This document shows positions 32,180 through 64,000 of a DNA stretch of 64,000 nucleotides, piece by piece; position 1 is the first letter of the stretch, and each line of letters opens with the position of its first letter. This DNA is from Diadophis punctatus similis. Taxonomy: Eukaryota > Chordata > Lepidosauria > Squamata > Dipsadidae. Below the pieces are notes generated by a model, which ran no database searches, was not told the DNA's origin, and worked only from the letters and a program-made list of their open reading frames with translations. Both the position numbers and the translations under genes were made by a program. The stretch lies in contig JALIGW010000013.1 in NCBI GenBank assembly GCA_023053685.1, positions 16,343,501-16,407,500 of the forward strand, given 5' to 3'.

Positions 32180-34125
32180 GATAAGTCAGTTCTGAGCAGC
32201 TTACAAACCATAAAAAGATAAACATGAAAATAATAAAAATTATAATTACAATTACAACACCATATAAAAACTAGAACCAACGAGATTGATGGCATGGAGA
32301 TAAGATCTTCTTCTTACTCCATCAACCACTTCCAGCAGTGCACACTCCCCTCAGGATCCCAAGTCAACAAGCCAAACTAGATTTTGATATGCTTCCGGAA
32401 GCCTGGAAAGGTGGAACAGTTCTCACTTTGGGTGATAGAATATTCCACAGGGCCCGGGTCACAGAAGAAAAGGCTCTTCCCCTTGCTTGTGCCAGCTAGA
32501 ATTACTTGGCTGACAGGATCCACAGTAGGCCCCTTCTGCTGGACCCAATGGCCAGACATTGGAGCCAGATGGCTGCTCTGATACCCTAGTATGCCTTATG
32601 CATCTACAACAAGGCTAAACATACATGTTTTTCACCTTAAACCTGGCCCCCCAGAATCCGTCTGCTGTGGCAGAGTCTGGGGCCCAAAAAAGAGACACAG
32701 ATATTCCAATGAATATTTTGCACCAGTGGGATCTTTTTAAAGTGGGAACTGTGAGCTGAGAGTACAACAGAAATATAAAGGGACAGAGGAATGGCAAAAA
32801 TAACAGTAATCCTAAAGCCCCAACTTTCAAACTTTCAGCATTCATATTCTATATAACGAAGTCTACAATTTTGCTAAATTTCAAACCAATACAGTAAAAA
32901 TCTTGCAACGGTAAAAACAGAGAAATGAAATGTAAATATAACAGTAACAAAATAATGAAACAATAAAATAAGCAATGAAAATACAGTAATATGAGATTAA
33001 AAGATGGGGGCAGCAGGAAATGCAGGGGAGATGTGGGGTCTGCACTTTGGCACTCTTACCATTGGGTCCCCAGGCCAATTGGTAATGCCAGGTCTTAAGA
33101 CTCTTGCGGAAGGATGGGGAGCAGATCTCACCCTGGCGGGATGAGACGGTTCATCGGGTAGCCTGGACCCGTGCCATTAAAGGCCTCACAAGTCATAACC
33201 ACCTCAAACGGCATTTGACCAGCATCCTGTGTAATTTGTGGAGCAGAAATGTAACATGGAGCATTCTAGGGACCCCAAAGATTGCTCACGCTGCCGCACT
33301 TTGTACCAGCCAAAGCTTCTGAATGGATTTCAGGGTTGCCCCATTGTAGTAGTCCAGGTGAGAGATGACTTGGACTTGAGTGACTGAGTACAGGGGATCC
33401 AGATCCAGGAAAGGTCACAAGTTGGTGCACAAAGTGAAGCTGTGCAAAGGCTCTCCTAGCCACATTTGCGGCCTGCTCTTTGAGCTAGAGTCATGAGTCC
33501 AGGAGAACTTCTAAGTTGTGAACTGGATCTGAACAGGGTAATGCAACCCAGTGGTGGGATTCAATTTTTTTTACTACCGGTTCTGTGGGCGTGATTTGGT
33601 GGGCATGGCATGGCGTGGTGGGCGTGGTGTGGCTTGGTGGGCATGGCAGGGGAAGGATACTGTAAAATCTCCATTCCCACCCCACTCCAGGGGAAGGTTA
33701 CTGCAAAATCCCCATTTCCTCCTGATCAGCTGGGACTCGGGAGGCAGAGAATAGATGGGGGCGGGGCCAGTCAGAGGTGGTATTTACTGGTTCTCCGAAC
33801 TACTCAAAATTTCCGCTACCAGTTCTCCAGAACAGGTCAGAACCTGCTGAAACCCACCTCTGATGCAACCCCATTCAGAACTAAAGATGACAAAAACCTG
33901 GATCTTGAGGCTCCATGCACTCAGTCTTGCCAGGGTTCAGTAAAAAGCCTATTGTTCCCCATCCACGCCCCTACAGCTTCCAAGCACTATTGAGAGGGTA
34001 GTAACAGCATCACTCAGGTCACCAAGCATGGAGGAATGGAGATGTAGCATCATCAGTATAGTGATGATATTTCAACCCATGGTCACAGATGATCTCATTC
34101 AGAGGGTTCATGTAGACATAAAACA
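32180..34125 (-). mobile_element. Old L2/CR1-like LINE, split by a hAT-like insertion
   Basis: Diverged relative of the LINE at 29675-30696: minus-oriented blocks such as gcccgggtcacagaagaaaa and gctgtgcaaaggctctccta line up with it in the same order. The reading frames are destroyed. A hAT-like element (33549-33862) interrupts it. Confidence 0.75.
33549..33862. mobile_element. hAT-like element, CAGTGGTGGGATTCAA subfamily, nested
   Basis: Perfect target duplications atgcaacc (33541-33548, 33863-33870). Contains accggttctgtgggcgtg and the tail gaacctgctgaaacccacct. It interrupts the old LINE. Confidence 0.9.
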
Positions 34126-34520
34126 GGAGTGGACAGATTTATATGTTCTTTTCTTGTTTTCCAATGATATATTTTATGCAGTCCTACTGAGAAAGGTAAC
34201 CTTTATGCTGAGACAATTTTAACTTATGACCAACAATTCAAGACAAATTATATCAAGTCTTGGTTTCTTCCAAAAAAGTGAACTAAAAACTAGATTAAAT
34301 ATGAAATAGAAAGGACCTCTGTGGACATGTGGAAATTCTGCACATATCTGTGAGAAGTACCATCTACAAGTTATAAGTCAGAATGCCTGAAAAAATGTTG
34401 TTTTGTTATCTTGGGTTAGAAGATACTTTTTCATGTAAATAATGATACTTTTAATATTGAAAGCTGGACCAATACACCCATCCCTACCTAAAGAAGTAGA
34501 CAGGAGTGTAGAACTTTTAG

Positions 34521-34763
34521 CAGAGGTGAAATACAAAAATTTTCCCCACTGGTTCTGTGGCCGTGGCTTGGTGGGCGTGCCAGGGGAAGGATACTGCAAA
34601 ATCCCCATTCCCTCCCCACTCCTGAGGGAAGGATATTGCAAAATCTCCATTCCCACCCCACTCTGGGGCCACCAAAGGTGGTTTTTGCCGGTTCTCCGAA
34701 CTACTCAAAATTTCTGCTACCTGTTCTCCAGAACCTGTCAGAACCTGCTGAATTTCACCCCTG
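34521..34763. mobile_element. hAT-like element, CAGAGGTGAAA subfamily
   Basis: Ends cagaggtgaaatac and ttcacccctg, with cttttag on both sides (7-8 bp). Its left flank (34466-34520) reappears at 49936-49993. Confidence 0.85.
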
Positions 34764-34770
34764 CTTTTAG

Positions 34771-35918
34771 CTTAGCTATTGGGCCCAAAGTTCTAATTTA
34801 AAGCCCTAATTTGCTTAAGACATGCAAATCTAAAGAAGATACCTGTATATAGGTTGCTCTTATTCTAATCCATCGGCCTTACTCCCTGATATATTTAGAG
34901 GCTGTGCATTAAGTTTATCAAGAGGATAGTGCTATAGTAAAAGGGTGTCAGCAACATTCTTTTTTAGCAATGGCAAAACAAGACCTGCCTGGCTAATTTT
35001 TGGTTTCAAGGTAAGAAAGAAGTGAACCTTTGCAGTTACACCTTAAGGGTTAACAGCATTTAGCAAGCTACTAAATGCCAAAGGAATAGGAGCCAACTCA
35101 GATACCTCATCATCCTTATAGTGCCATTTCCCAGGAAAAATTGCTTAACCACCATGTTACTATTTACCATTTTGTCTCAATCTCCAGCATACAAGAGCAA
35201 TATTTCAATGCCTCTAGCAAAAACTTTCAATGAGGTTTGTAAAAAATGCACAGCCCTTCTTTAAAAATTGTATTTGGTTAAATAAGGGAGACAAGGATTC
35301 ACGTTGGATTTGCCTTGAACAAAGAACAGAAATCCAATGTTGAGCAATAAAAAACACAGTTCTGTAATACTTGTGCAACACACTCTATGGATCAGAGCTG
35401 CCTTTCAGACACCCCACCCATAATTATGAATACTTGGCATCATTAGATATTTCTTATATACTCAATCAGCAATGTATTGTGTACATTTTTGAATATAATA
35501 AATAGACTTGTGAAATCTTTTCATGAATACTGTAGGATCAATTAAGCAATACTTTGTTATAATTTTGTTCGCCATGGTATCAAGCCCTTTTAATTTTTTG
35601 CAACCATCTTTAGCTTAAGTAATAAAAATTATTATACATACATTACTTCATCATACATGTAACTATTTAATTCTTGCTAATAATTTCTTATATTCCAATA
35701 GATTGGCATATGTAAAAGATACTTCATCCTAATGTTTTAATTTACAATCAATGTGTAGATCTCTAATCTGAACTGTCATTAAATAAAATATTTTTTAAAA
35801 ATTCACCACTGTTTATTTTTATTTGGGGAAAAAACATTTTTTGAGGATATATTAATAATAAATTAATTAGGTTGCAGTATAGCTTATCCCTAATATGAGC
35901 ACATTTGTCAATCTATAG
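34771..35918. other. Intergenic, no recognised feature
   Basis: AT-rich sequence, no exon or nameable repeat. Confidence 0.45.
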
Positions 35919-36405
35919 CAGTGATGGTGAACCTTTTTCCGCTCAGGTGCCAAAAGGGTGTGCAAGTGTGCGAGAGCGTGTGCATGCATGCGCACACCCA
36001 TAATGCAATGCCCTCCCCTGTGCATGCGGACAACCCGTGCTGCCCCTCATGCATGCACACAGGCCTCACTGAAGCTTCCGGACTTCCGGTAGGCCCGTTG
36101 TGCTGTTTTTCACCCTCCCCAGGGTTTAGGAAAGCCTCCTGAAACCTGGGGACGGTGAAAAACAGCCCAATGGGCCTATCAGAAGTTCGTTTCCAAACTT
36201 CCGGTTGGACCGTTGGGCCATTTTCCGCCGTCTCCAGGCTTCAGGCGGCTTTCCTAAACCCTGGGGAGAGCAGAAACAGCCAAAAAGAAGGCTGAAAATC
36301 AGCTGGCCAGCGCACTGGAGCTGACATAGGGCAACGTCTCGCGTGCCCTCAGATATGGCTCCACGTGCCACATGTGGCATGCATGCCATAGGTTCGCCAT
36401 CACTG
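35919..36405. mobile_element. hAT-like element, CAGTGATGGCGAACC family, copy 2
   Basis: Perfect atctatag target duplications (35911-35918, 36406-36413). The interior has paired cttccggt and gggcctatc motifs that can fold back. Confidence 0.92.
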
Positions 36406-36453
36406 ATCTATAGTAAGCACATACACACATTCGTGACTAGAAGGAGAAACAGT

Positions 36454-36455
36454 AT

Positions 36456-36517
<62 letters not shown>
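36454..36517 (+). repeat. (TTTA)n microsatellite, probable LINE tail
   Basis: About 16 units of ttta followed by attctacttagacatccata; the layout suggests the tail of a decayed minus-strand LINE. Confidence 0.9.
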
Positions 36518-36519
<2 letters not shown>

Positions 36520-37086
36520 TTCTACTTAGACATCCATATGGTTTTAATCAATTCTGGACAATTTACATCATAAAAATAATATACACACATTAGAATATAT
36601 TTACAAGCCAAAAAAGAGCACGTTGCAAATATAGTGCTAAAAACAGACTCTGAGCTGTGTTAAAATTTAAATGTATATAAAATAGGTACACTACATGCTT
36701 ATAAAGCAGTGTTGATACTGATATGGTCAACTGTTTATATGTTATATAAGAACTCATAAAAATGGCCTGTTCCAAACAAAATGGCATTTTGCAGCTGTTG
36801 AGGATAAGCCCAAAATAACCCAATCATCTTGTGCGTCAGACAGCGACTACAACCGTGCAAGGCAGCCCAAAGGGGTGCTTTATGCAGCACAGGGGTGTAA
36901 GAAAAGCAACCCTCTCCAAATGACTAATGCCTCTGTTTCCAGCTTGTGTAAGTGTTCTCAGAGGTTGCTCCAGGCTGTTATCTATCTTTGTCTCTTCATG
37001 AAACAAATGTGCATGCCCATAAGAGAGGCAGCTGGAAAAATCTTCCAAAGCAGCAGGGTGAACCTTGCAAAAAGACTTGTCTGTAG

Positions 37087-37421
37087 CAGGCGTGGGTTCT
37101 AACTTATCTCGCTGCCGATTTGCTTCCTCCCGCGCCGCGTGGCCGCGCCTCATGCATACGCAGTGCTAACCCCCCCCCCCCCAAAAAAGCCAAAAACAAG
37201 ATGGCAACGTATGCAGTGTGCCGGAAACTCAGCTTCTGCACATGCACAGAAGAAAAAAAACCTGAAAAAATCCCCCCCCCCAATAAAAAAAACTGAAAAA
37301 AAAATGGCAGCATCCACATACCGGCACCAACCGAACCGGTTCTGTGACATCATCGTGATGTCACCAGCGGGTTGCTACCGGTTCGGGCGAACCAATCCGA
37401 ACTTGGAGGAACCCACCTCTG
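37087..37421. mobile_element. hAT-like element, CAGGGGTGGGTT family, inverted copy
   Basis: Perfect gtctgtag target duplications (37079-37086, 37422-37429). Ends caggcgtgggttctaact and ggaggaacccacctctg. It contains three c-runs and a gttcgggcgaaccaatccga motif near the right end. Confidence 0.9.
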
Positions 37422-37429
37422 GTCTGTAG

Positions 37430-37840
37430 GTTTGAAGTAAAATACTTTGCATTGTCACACATGGGCGTAGGGCCTCTTTCTAATACTTTAGACAGCTAAC
37501 GAAAGGGAATATTAATGATAGGGCATTCAAAAGATTTCAGGTCTCCTAGCCTATTATGTTAGTATATCTGCAAAAACAGTCTGCAAAAAATAAGACTGGA
37601 TCTTATCAAGGGCTTATCTAACTCATCACTTAGTTCTGACTAAGGGGAGCAAAGTTTCAAAAATAGGATGCCAGCGGAAATGCAACCTCCCACAAGTGTA
37701 TGTGTGCACATGCAGATTTTCTCTCTTGAAAATGAGAAACCTCCAAAAATTGTATTAAAAAAAGGAGCAAGTCACAATGAAATATTTGAAACATTGACCA
37801 ATATAAGTAGGGCAGAATCTTAAGAAGCTTAAAGGATACA
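37430..37840. other. Intergenic, no recognised feature
   Basis: AT-rich sequence between a hAT-like element and the Helitron. Confidence 0.4.
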
Positions 37841-38099
37841 TCTATATAAATAAAAATGTAAATGTTCGTTTGTTCAAAATCTTAAATCTCCGAAAGTTCT
37901 TCACCGATTGCTTTGAAATTTTGTCACAACATTGCATTTGAATACACACATGTTTCTATATACCTATATTATATAGATGTCACACCTGTGACAGGTAAAA
38001 ACATGCTTTTTTTGAAAAACAGTGCCATCTGTTGGACATAAAAGCTACACATGCTACACTAAATATTTTGCAGGACGAATTTCATTGCCTCACAACTTC

Positions 38100-38742
38100 T
38101 GCAATTTAGTGATGTCAAAAGAAGAATTGGTTGAAAAAGTATTTCCCAATATTCAAACCAATTATAAGAATCACGATTGGCTGAGTGAACGAGCTATTCT
38201 TGCCGCCAAGAACAAAGACGTCTACGAACTTAACAATATTATTCACTCTAACATTCAAAGCGAGGCAGTCACATACAAGTCCATCGACACTGTTGTGGAA
38301 GTAGATGAAGCGGTTAATTATCCAACAGATTTTTTGAATTCACTCAATCTGCCAGGGATGCCACCGCACGTACTGCAATTGAAAATCGGCGTGCCAATTA
38401 TCATGCTGCAAAATATCAACCAGCCAAAGCTTTGCAACAGCACGCGGCTTGCAGTAAAAAAATTAATGGCCAACGCCGATTCGAATCAGGAAATCCTTTC
38501 CCAAAATATACATAAAAAGCAGCCCAATTATTACCTATAAACTAGATTTGCGGTAGGGAGGGAAAGAGAGAGAGGGAGAGGGAGGAGGGAGGGAGGGAGA
38601 GAGAGGAAAGGAGGGAAAGAGAGAAGGAGGGAGAGGGGGGAGGGAGAGAGGGAGGGAGGGAAGAAGGGAGAGAGAGAGAGAGGGAGGGAGGGAAAGAGAA
38701 AGGGAGGGAGAGGGAGGGAGCGAAAGAGAGAGAGGGAGGGGG

Positions 38743-38805
<63 letters not shown>

Positions 38806-39060
38806 TATGATTTCAAATCATGCCGGATATGCCATTTCAATTGAAGACATTGCAATTCGCAATTCGATTGGCATTTGTAATCACCATCAACAAAGCTCAG
38901 GGCCAATCTTTAGAATTGTGTCATTTAGATCTAGACACGGATTGCTTCTCACATGGACAATTATATGTTGCATGTTCTAGAGTCAGCAAACCAGACAATC
39001 TCTATATCTGCACAGACAATGGATCAACAAAAAATATTGTATACCCACAAGCATTGTGAA
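38100..39060 (+). pseudogene. Broken Helitron helicase (PIF1-like C-terminal part)
   Basis: The first part ends at a stop at 38538-38540 after KKQPNYYL. The second resumes in another frame and ends IVYPQAL. About 30 residues normally between VKKLM and MPFQ are missing or replaced by low-complexity DNA. The SF1 motif VITINKAQGQS and the terminal YVACSR are intact. Confidence 0.88.
38555..38801 (+). repeat. (GGGA)n purine tract followed by (GT)n
   Basis: About 190 bp of g/a-only sequence, then about 28 units of GT. It lies inside the Helitron helicase remnant. Confidence 0.97.
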
Positions 39061-39151
39061 ATTAAACATATTAGAAACGTGCGTTTTATCTTTTCTTTCT
39101 TCTCCATTTAACCAGACTGAGCCACAGCAATGCGTGGCCGGGTACAGCTAG

Positions 39152-39712
39152 TAAAAAATAAAAACCTAAATATGCTTATTAAAAAATCTAGAAAATGTAA
39201 ACAATATACTACAAAGTGAAAACAATAAAAAGCATATTTAAAAATGAGTGTCTAAAAGTAGGGGTAGGAGCATTACATGGTTGCAGGAGAGTATAAAAGG
39301 TTAATATGTGAAAAACTACATCTACCAAGTAACAAAGCACTTTAATAACATGGTAAACTAGGTGCTCAGGAAATCTAGTTTATAGCACAGGTCATCATCA
39401 GATGAATTTTGTATGCTGCTGCACAGAACCTGGAAACATACATTGAGGCAGGATTTGTATCTGAAATTAAAATGATGGTATAAAATTAGCCAGTAAGTCA
39501 TGGGTATTTGTAACATATTTGTAAGCAAGAATTCTTTATAAAAAAAATCCCTCTTCACATTACTTGTGGGAGTACCTTAATCTGGTGAATAAAAAAGAAA
39601 ATCAGTTCCAACATGATATATAAATTTAGGAGTCCATCTCCACCATATAGGACATGTTGCATCAGCTTCAATGCAGACTTCCTTCCAGAGGGATTATGAA
39701 ATGATCTCAAGA
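39152..39712 (-). other. IL1RL2: IL1RL2 3' flank and probable 3'UTR
   Basis: Directly downstream of the IL1RL2 stop on the minus strand. No clear AATAAA was found here, so the 3' end may use a variant signal or lie further left, past the Helitron. Confidence 0.4.
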
Positions 39713-60101
<20,389 letters not shown>

Positions 60102-60107
60102 GTTTTA

Positions 60108-62018
60108 CTGCACAAAAAGGAAAGAAGCAAAAGACTCAATACATTCAAGCCGTAAATATTTGATACTTTTGTTTTCAATTCTTATCATTTACAAGAAACC
60201 TTACGGTTTCTTCATTTTTCCCTCCAGTCCTCCCACACATACACACATCCCCCAAAAATGCCAGTATAGTACTGTACAATAAAACAGAATTAAATAAAAC
60301 ATCTCTGGATAATTTACTTTGTCAGGCAACTTAAAGGGGTTTTTTAAACTATTTTTCCATTTATTAAATTTATACAAGATTACAAAAAAATAAAAAAAGA
60401 AATAAAAAAAGATAAACAAAAAGTGATGCAAATTAAAGACCACTAATACATGAGAAATAAAATTAAAACAGAACTAAAATATAGGAAGAATAAAAGACAT
60501 CCCCCCTCAAATTTAAAAATCAGAATAAACATTGCCAATAGGAAATATATTGCATATGTACTGGTGTGCGTGTGCATGTGTATTAGTAATAATTAGTTTA
60601 CAAAAAAGTAATTTCTAACAGTATCTTACTATTTACTAGAAAGATAGAAATAATTTAAATATACTACTTTATTGTTGAACTATCAACATGAAATCCATGC
60701 CAAAGAAAAACCATCACACTAAAACATTATCTATGAAAAGAAATGACGTGAAAGAATCTTGGAATCAGCCATTAGTTATCTGTCCCCAAAATAGCCATCA
60801 AGATCAAGATCTTCCTAGGCAAAATTGTATCTTACAAAAGTACAAGGAATCTTAATTCAGCTACTGTTATAATTTGGCTGATGATTAAGGACAGTTACAG
60901 CTTATTTTTATTTATTTCAATGTACTAGCTGCCCAACTCCAATATCTTTACTATCTGCTCAAAAGTAAGTCAATTCAAAACATTTACTCTCTCTGGTAAT
61001 CAACTAAAATGTTGCTTACTTTATGTTCAGGTAATATAACAAATCAGCATTTTTTATTAGTGTCTAGTTTCATTTAAAACTGAAATATTGTCTACTTGTT
61101 GAAAGTTATTAGAGAGTTCATAAACAATGCCAAATCTCATGTACTCCTAAAATATACACTACTACTGGTAAAATGGACAATAATCCCAAAATAAACTGGA
61201 TACATTTCTACAAGATTGTGCAAATTATTTAGAAAACTGGAATATTATATCCATCTTCAGATATCAATTAAAAACAAAAATTAACATGAAGTCCATTTAG
61301 ATAAAAACCTATAAATTTTAAAATATACCAATATATTTAATTATGCAATTATTTTGGCAAAATAAGCAATCCCATTACTGTATAAGAAAATCTATTCATG
61401 TTTCAGAAGTAACTCTATTATGTTCAGTGGGATTTACAGATACAGCACAATAGCTATTTTCTAAATACTGTAGTTTATTATGCTATTTAGGTAACGATAA
61501 AATGATATAATAATATGAAAATCTACTAACCTCAGAAAAAAGGAAGCTATTAAATAGGTTTTAAAAATTCGTAGCAATTTATGGTGAAACCCCGTAGTCT
61601 TTTCTTTTCCCCGGAAATGCTCTGCCTGTGAAGATAACTTGACGTAAAATTTCTATATGGAAATGCAAGATAATCAGTAATACTTTTAAAATAAGTGAAC
61701 TGAGTTTCGCTTTTTAACTTTGGGCAGAAAATATGACTGATTTGCATAATCTCTGTAAAACGAGCTTTTCGACAACGCAGAATTTTCTGCTGGCAAATTC
61801 TCCCTCCGGAAGGAAGCTCTCAAAACCACCATCCGTCAGGAAAGAAATAGAAAATTAGAAGAGGGATCACGGAAAAGCTGCTCCTTTGCCTATTAAACCG
61901 GTTCAACCAGCTTCTTGTTAAAAGAAGGCATCTGAGCTCAGTGCACAGACAAATCCAATGTTGCGGAATACAAGGCAAATTCAGTGTTGCGGAAAAAGCA
62001 AGCAAGCTTTTCGCTAAA

Positions 62019-62020
<2 letters not shown>
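60108..62020. other. Sequence upstream of the IL1RL2 signal exon
   Basis: AT-rich sequence that should contain the first intron of IL1RL2 if the promoter lies near 63 kb. No further exon was identified and no nameable repeat seen. Confidence 0.4.

Positions 62021-62112
<92 letters not shown>
62021..62112 (+). repeat. (CTAT)n microsatellite
   Basis: About 23 units of ctat (GATA on the minus strand), followed by (tctg)n. The third GATA-type array in the window. Confidence 0.98.
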
Positions 62113-62439
62113 TGTCTGTCTGTCTGTCTTTACGTCCGTCTATCCATCCACTTGATAGAAGATCTATGAATCTTCTATCTAACTCTTGAAGTCGCCCTCA
62201 ATATGTTTATAGCAGATGGGAAGTTTAATACCGTATCAGTGCCAGAACGTGAGATGAGCCGCCTATAACTTTAAATAAACAAACAATGGTTTGAAGGATC
62301 CCACCCACCACCCCTCCATTACCAGCCCCAAGTATTTCAGACACACGAAGTATAGTCACCTGCCCTGAACAAGAACAATCTTAAGGCACCATGAAGATGG
62401 AAAAATAGATAAGGATTCCCTCAAGTGGAACTTAGCTGA

Positions 62440-62705
62440 TTTTCAGGTAACACAAAGGAAGTGGTTTGCCATTGCCTCCTTCTGGGGTGTTTTCTCGACT
62501 TCCACTGGGTGATCTTCTGGTGATCTCCCATCCAAACGGGACCGACCTTCCAGATTTTAAGCAGCCAGCCGAGTGCGGCCAAGTGCGGCTCCTCGAGCGG
62601 TATAAACGCGAGCGCTTGACTAGGAACTGGCTAGACTTGCGTGACGACTTGGCTGTAATGCACCAAGAGGGAAGCCATAAGACATGTGTCGGCGACATGT
62701 CATGA
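62440..62705 (-). mobile_element. Possible 5S-derived SINE fragment
   Basis: gtgatctcccatccaa and gggaccgaccttccag resemble the reverse complement of the 5S rRNA internal region (SINE3 heads), preceded by the common gaagtggtttgccattgcct phrase. Too diverged for certainty. Confidence 0.35.
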
Positions 62706-62739
62706 GTCAACCAAACAGATAACCCTGCTTCTCTCTCTC

Positions 62740-63260
62740 CCTCTCCGGACGCTGTAACTCCAGTCCAGGATCCTCCAAGAGGACTGGAAAGGGGGCCGGG
62801 CCGGAGGGCGGGAATAAAGACAGGAATAATCTCAGCCTCACTCTCAATGCCGGAGCCCGGACGCTTGAGAGCACCTAAAAATAGCAGTAAGAAAGCAGAA
62901 GATCGTTTTGCTCAACATTTGGAATGAGTGGGAGGATTTTCGTGAGAACCTAATGTTGCGGAAGAGGTTTTTCTGATGCACCGAGTTCTTTGATAGGAAA
63001 TTGCGCCATAGTGCGCATATAGAGATTGCTGTTGTAACCTTGGATAATACACTCGTGCTCCAAAGTCGAAGAACTTCCTTTCTCTTTCCAGAGGCCCGGC
63101 CCGCCTCCAGCCGACCAAGCGCAGAGGCGTCGACGCAAGGAGGCCCGCGGTCGCGGCGTTGTCGGGAACGAACAAATCGACTCCGCTCGGAAGCCTCGCC
63201 TTCCTCGCGAATCAGGGCAAGGCTGTCAGTTGGCGCCCACTACAAATTACGCGCGCAAAA
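62740..63260 (-). promoter_or_regulatory. GC-rich segment, possible IL1RL2 promoter
   Basis: This segment is rich in CpG (gcccgcggtcgcggcgttg near 63145) and lies 2.6 kb upstream of the IL1RL2 signal exon, with no recognised repeat inside. A promoter with a non-coding first exon would fit, since the signal exon has its own acceptor. I could not identify a donor with confidence. Confidence 0.35.
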
Positions 63261-63529
63261 AGGGGGAAAGAGGGCAAATTTTCATTTAGTGGAAAGTCGA
63301 TAAGAAGCGCTTTCGGACTATGTCGCTTAAATATCGCATATAATAATTCCGAAATATTGTAAACAGTTTTGGTTCCATGCTAGCTATTCCGCACATCCCT
63401 TGATAAAGAAAGTGGAGTGTAGCCAGAAGTTCACATTTATGCTGCACTCTGAAGGTTTCTGTTGGATCCCCTGCTTGACTGAGCTTTTCAGGCTTGCGAG
63501 GTCTGTCTTCTTCCTTCCCTTTTAATTCA

Positions 63530-64000
63530 GATCCACAACTAAAATTAGACCAACATCTTACAGCTGTGGCTAGGGGGGCTTTTGCACAGGTTCGCCTGGT
63601 GCACCAATTGCGACCATACTTGGAGAAGGAGGCTCTACTCACGGTCACTCATGCCCTTGTCACCTCTCGATTGGACTACTGCAATGCGCTCTACATGAGG
63701 CTGCCCTTGAAGAGTATTTGGAGACTCCAACTGGTGCAAAATGCAGCTGCGCGTGCTGTGGTGGGTGTTTCAAGGTACACCCACGTAACACCTATACTCC
63801 GCCAGCTGCATTGGTTGCCCATTAGTCTCCGGGTACAATTCAAGGTGCTGATCATCATCTTTAAAGCCCTACATGGCTTAGGACCAGGCTATCTCTGGGA
63901 CCGCATTCTGCCTCATTCTTCCCTTCGACCGGTCAGGTCCCACAGAGTGGGTCTCCTCCAGGTCCCGTCAGCCAAACAGTGTTGACTGGCGGGGCCTAGG
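63530..64000 (+). mobile_element. L2/CR1-like LINE, intact frame, cut by window end
   Basis: Encodes DPQLKLDQHLTAVARGAFAQ, LVTSRLDYCNALYMRLPLKS, RLQLVQNAAARAVVGVSRYT, then ILRQLHWLPISLRVQFKVLI and KALHGLGPGYLWDRILP. The frame is open over about 160 residues. It is nearly identical to the LINE at 29675-30696, so the family was recently active. The 5' end is truncated at about 63530. Confidence 0.92.

Larger units (their letters stand above)
37841..39151 (+). mobile_element. Helitron with remnant helicase
   Basis: Starts TCTATATAAATAAAAATG after an A and ends with a GC-rich hairpin (gccacagcaatgcgtggc) and CTAG before a T, the classic Helitron termini with insertion between A and T. Inside are two parts of the Helitron helicase C-terminal region: 38100-38540 (LNLPGMPPHVLQLKIGVPII) and 38820-39060 (MPFQLKTLQFAIRLAFVITI, then NKAQGQSLE and YVACSRVSKPDNLYI). 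A 250-bp (GGGA)n/(GT)n tract replaces the middle, and the Rep and N-terminal helicase regions are absent, so it cannot move on its own. Confidence 0.92.

Overview
The window is vertebrate nuclear DNA, most likely from a squamate reptile and plausibly a snake. It combines split immune-receptor genes with canonical GT/AG introns and a dense squamate-type repeat load: CR1 and L2/CR1-like LINEs, BovB-like fragments, tRNA-derived SINEs, many short TIR transposons, a Helitron and long GATA arrays. The species call is inference from repeat content.

Two genes of the interleukin-1 receptor family can be rebuilt exon by exon, both on the minus strand. IL18R1 (alpha chain of the IL-18 receptor) runs from a likely promoter near 21 kb down to the left edge. 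Seven coding exons (16961 to 1244) join in frame and encode the signal peptide and all three Ig domains, about 328 residues. The transmembrane and TIR exons must lie beyond position 1. IL1RL2 (IL-36 receptor-like) lies upstream and is complete: ten coding exons from 60101 to 39713 sum to 1620 nt, an uninterrupted 539-residue receptor with signal peptide, three Ig domains, one membrane helix and a TIR domain. A GC-rich segment at 62.74-63.26 kb may be its promoter.

The two genes sit head-to-tail as in the mammalian IL1R cluster. In mammals IL1RL1 (ST2) lies between IL1RL2 and IL18R1; here no IL1RL1 exon was recognised in the roughly 18 kb between the genes, which is the main gene-content observation.

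Most of the rest is mobile DNA. At least five hAT-like non-autonomous families can be delimited by inverted termini and 8-bp target duplications, many of them perfect. Others are a mariner-type MITE with ~138-bp inverted repeats, a Helitron carrying a broken helicase, 5'-truncated LINEs (one with a 15-bp duplication), foldback elements with facing arms, candidate solo LTRs, and large (GATA)n, (CT)n, (GGAA)n and (GT)n arrays. Nested insertions allow relative dating. I found no RNA gene and no CRISPR or prokaryotic feature. No novel molecular system is evident; the notable items are the gene-order difference and unusual DNA structures such as a perfect 44-bp palindrome.
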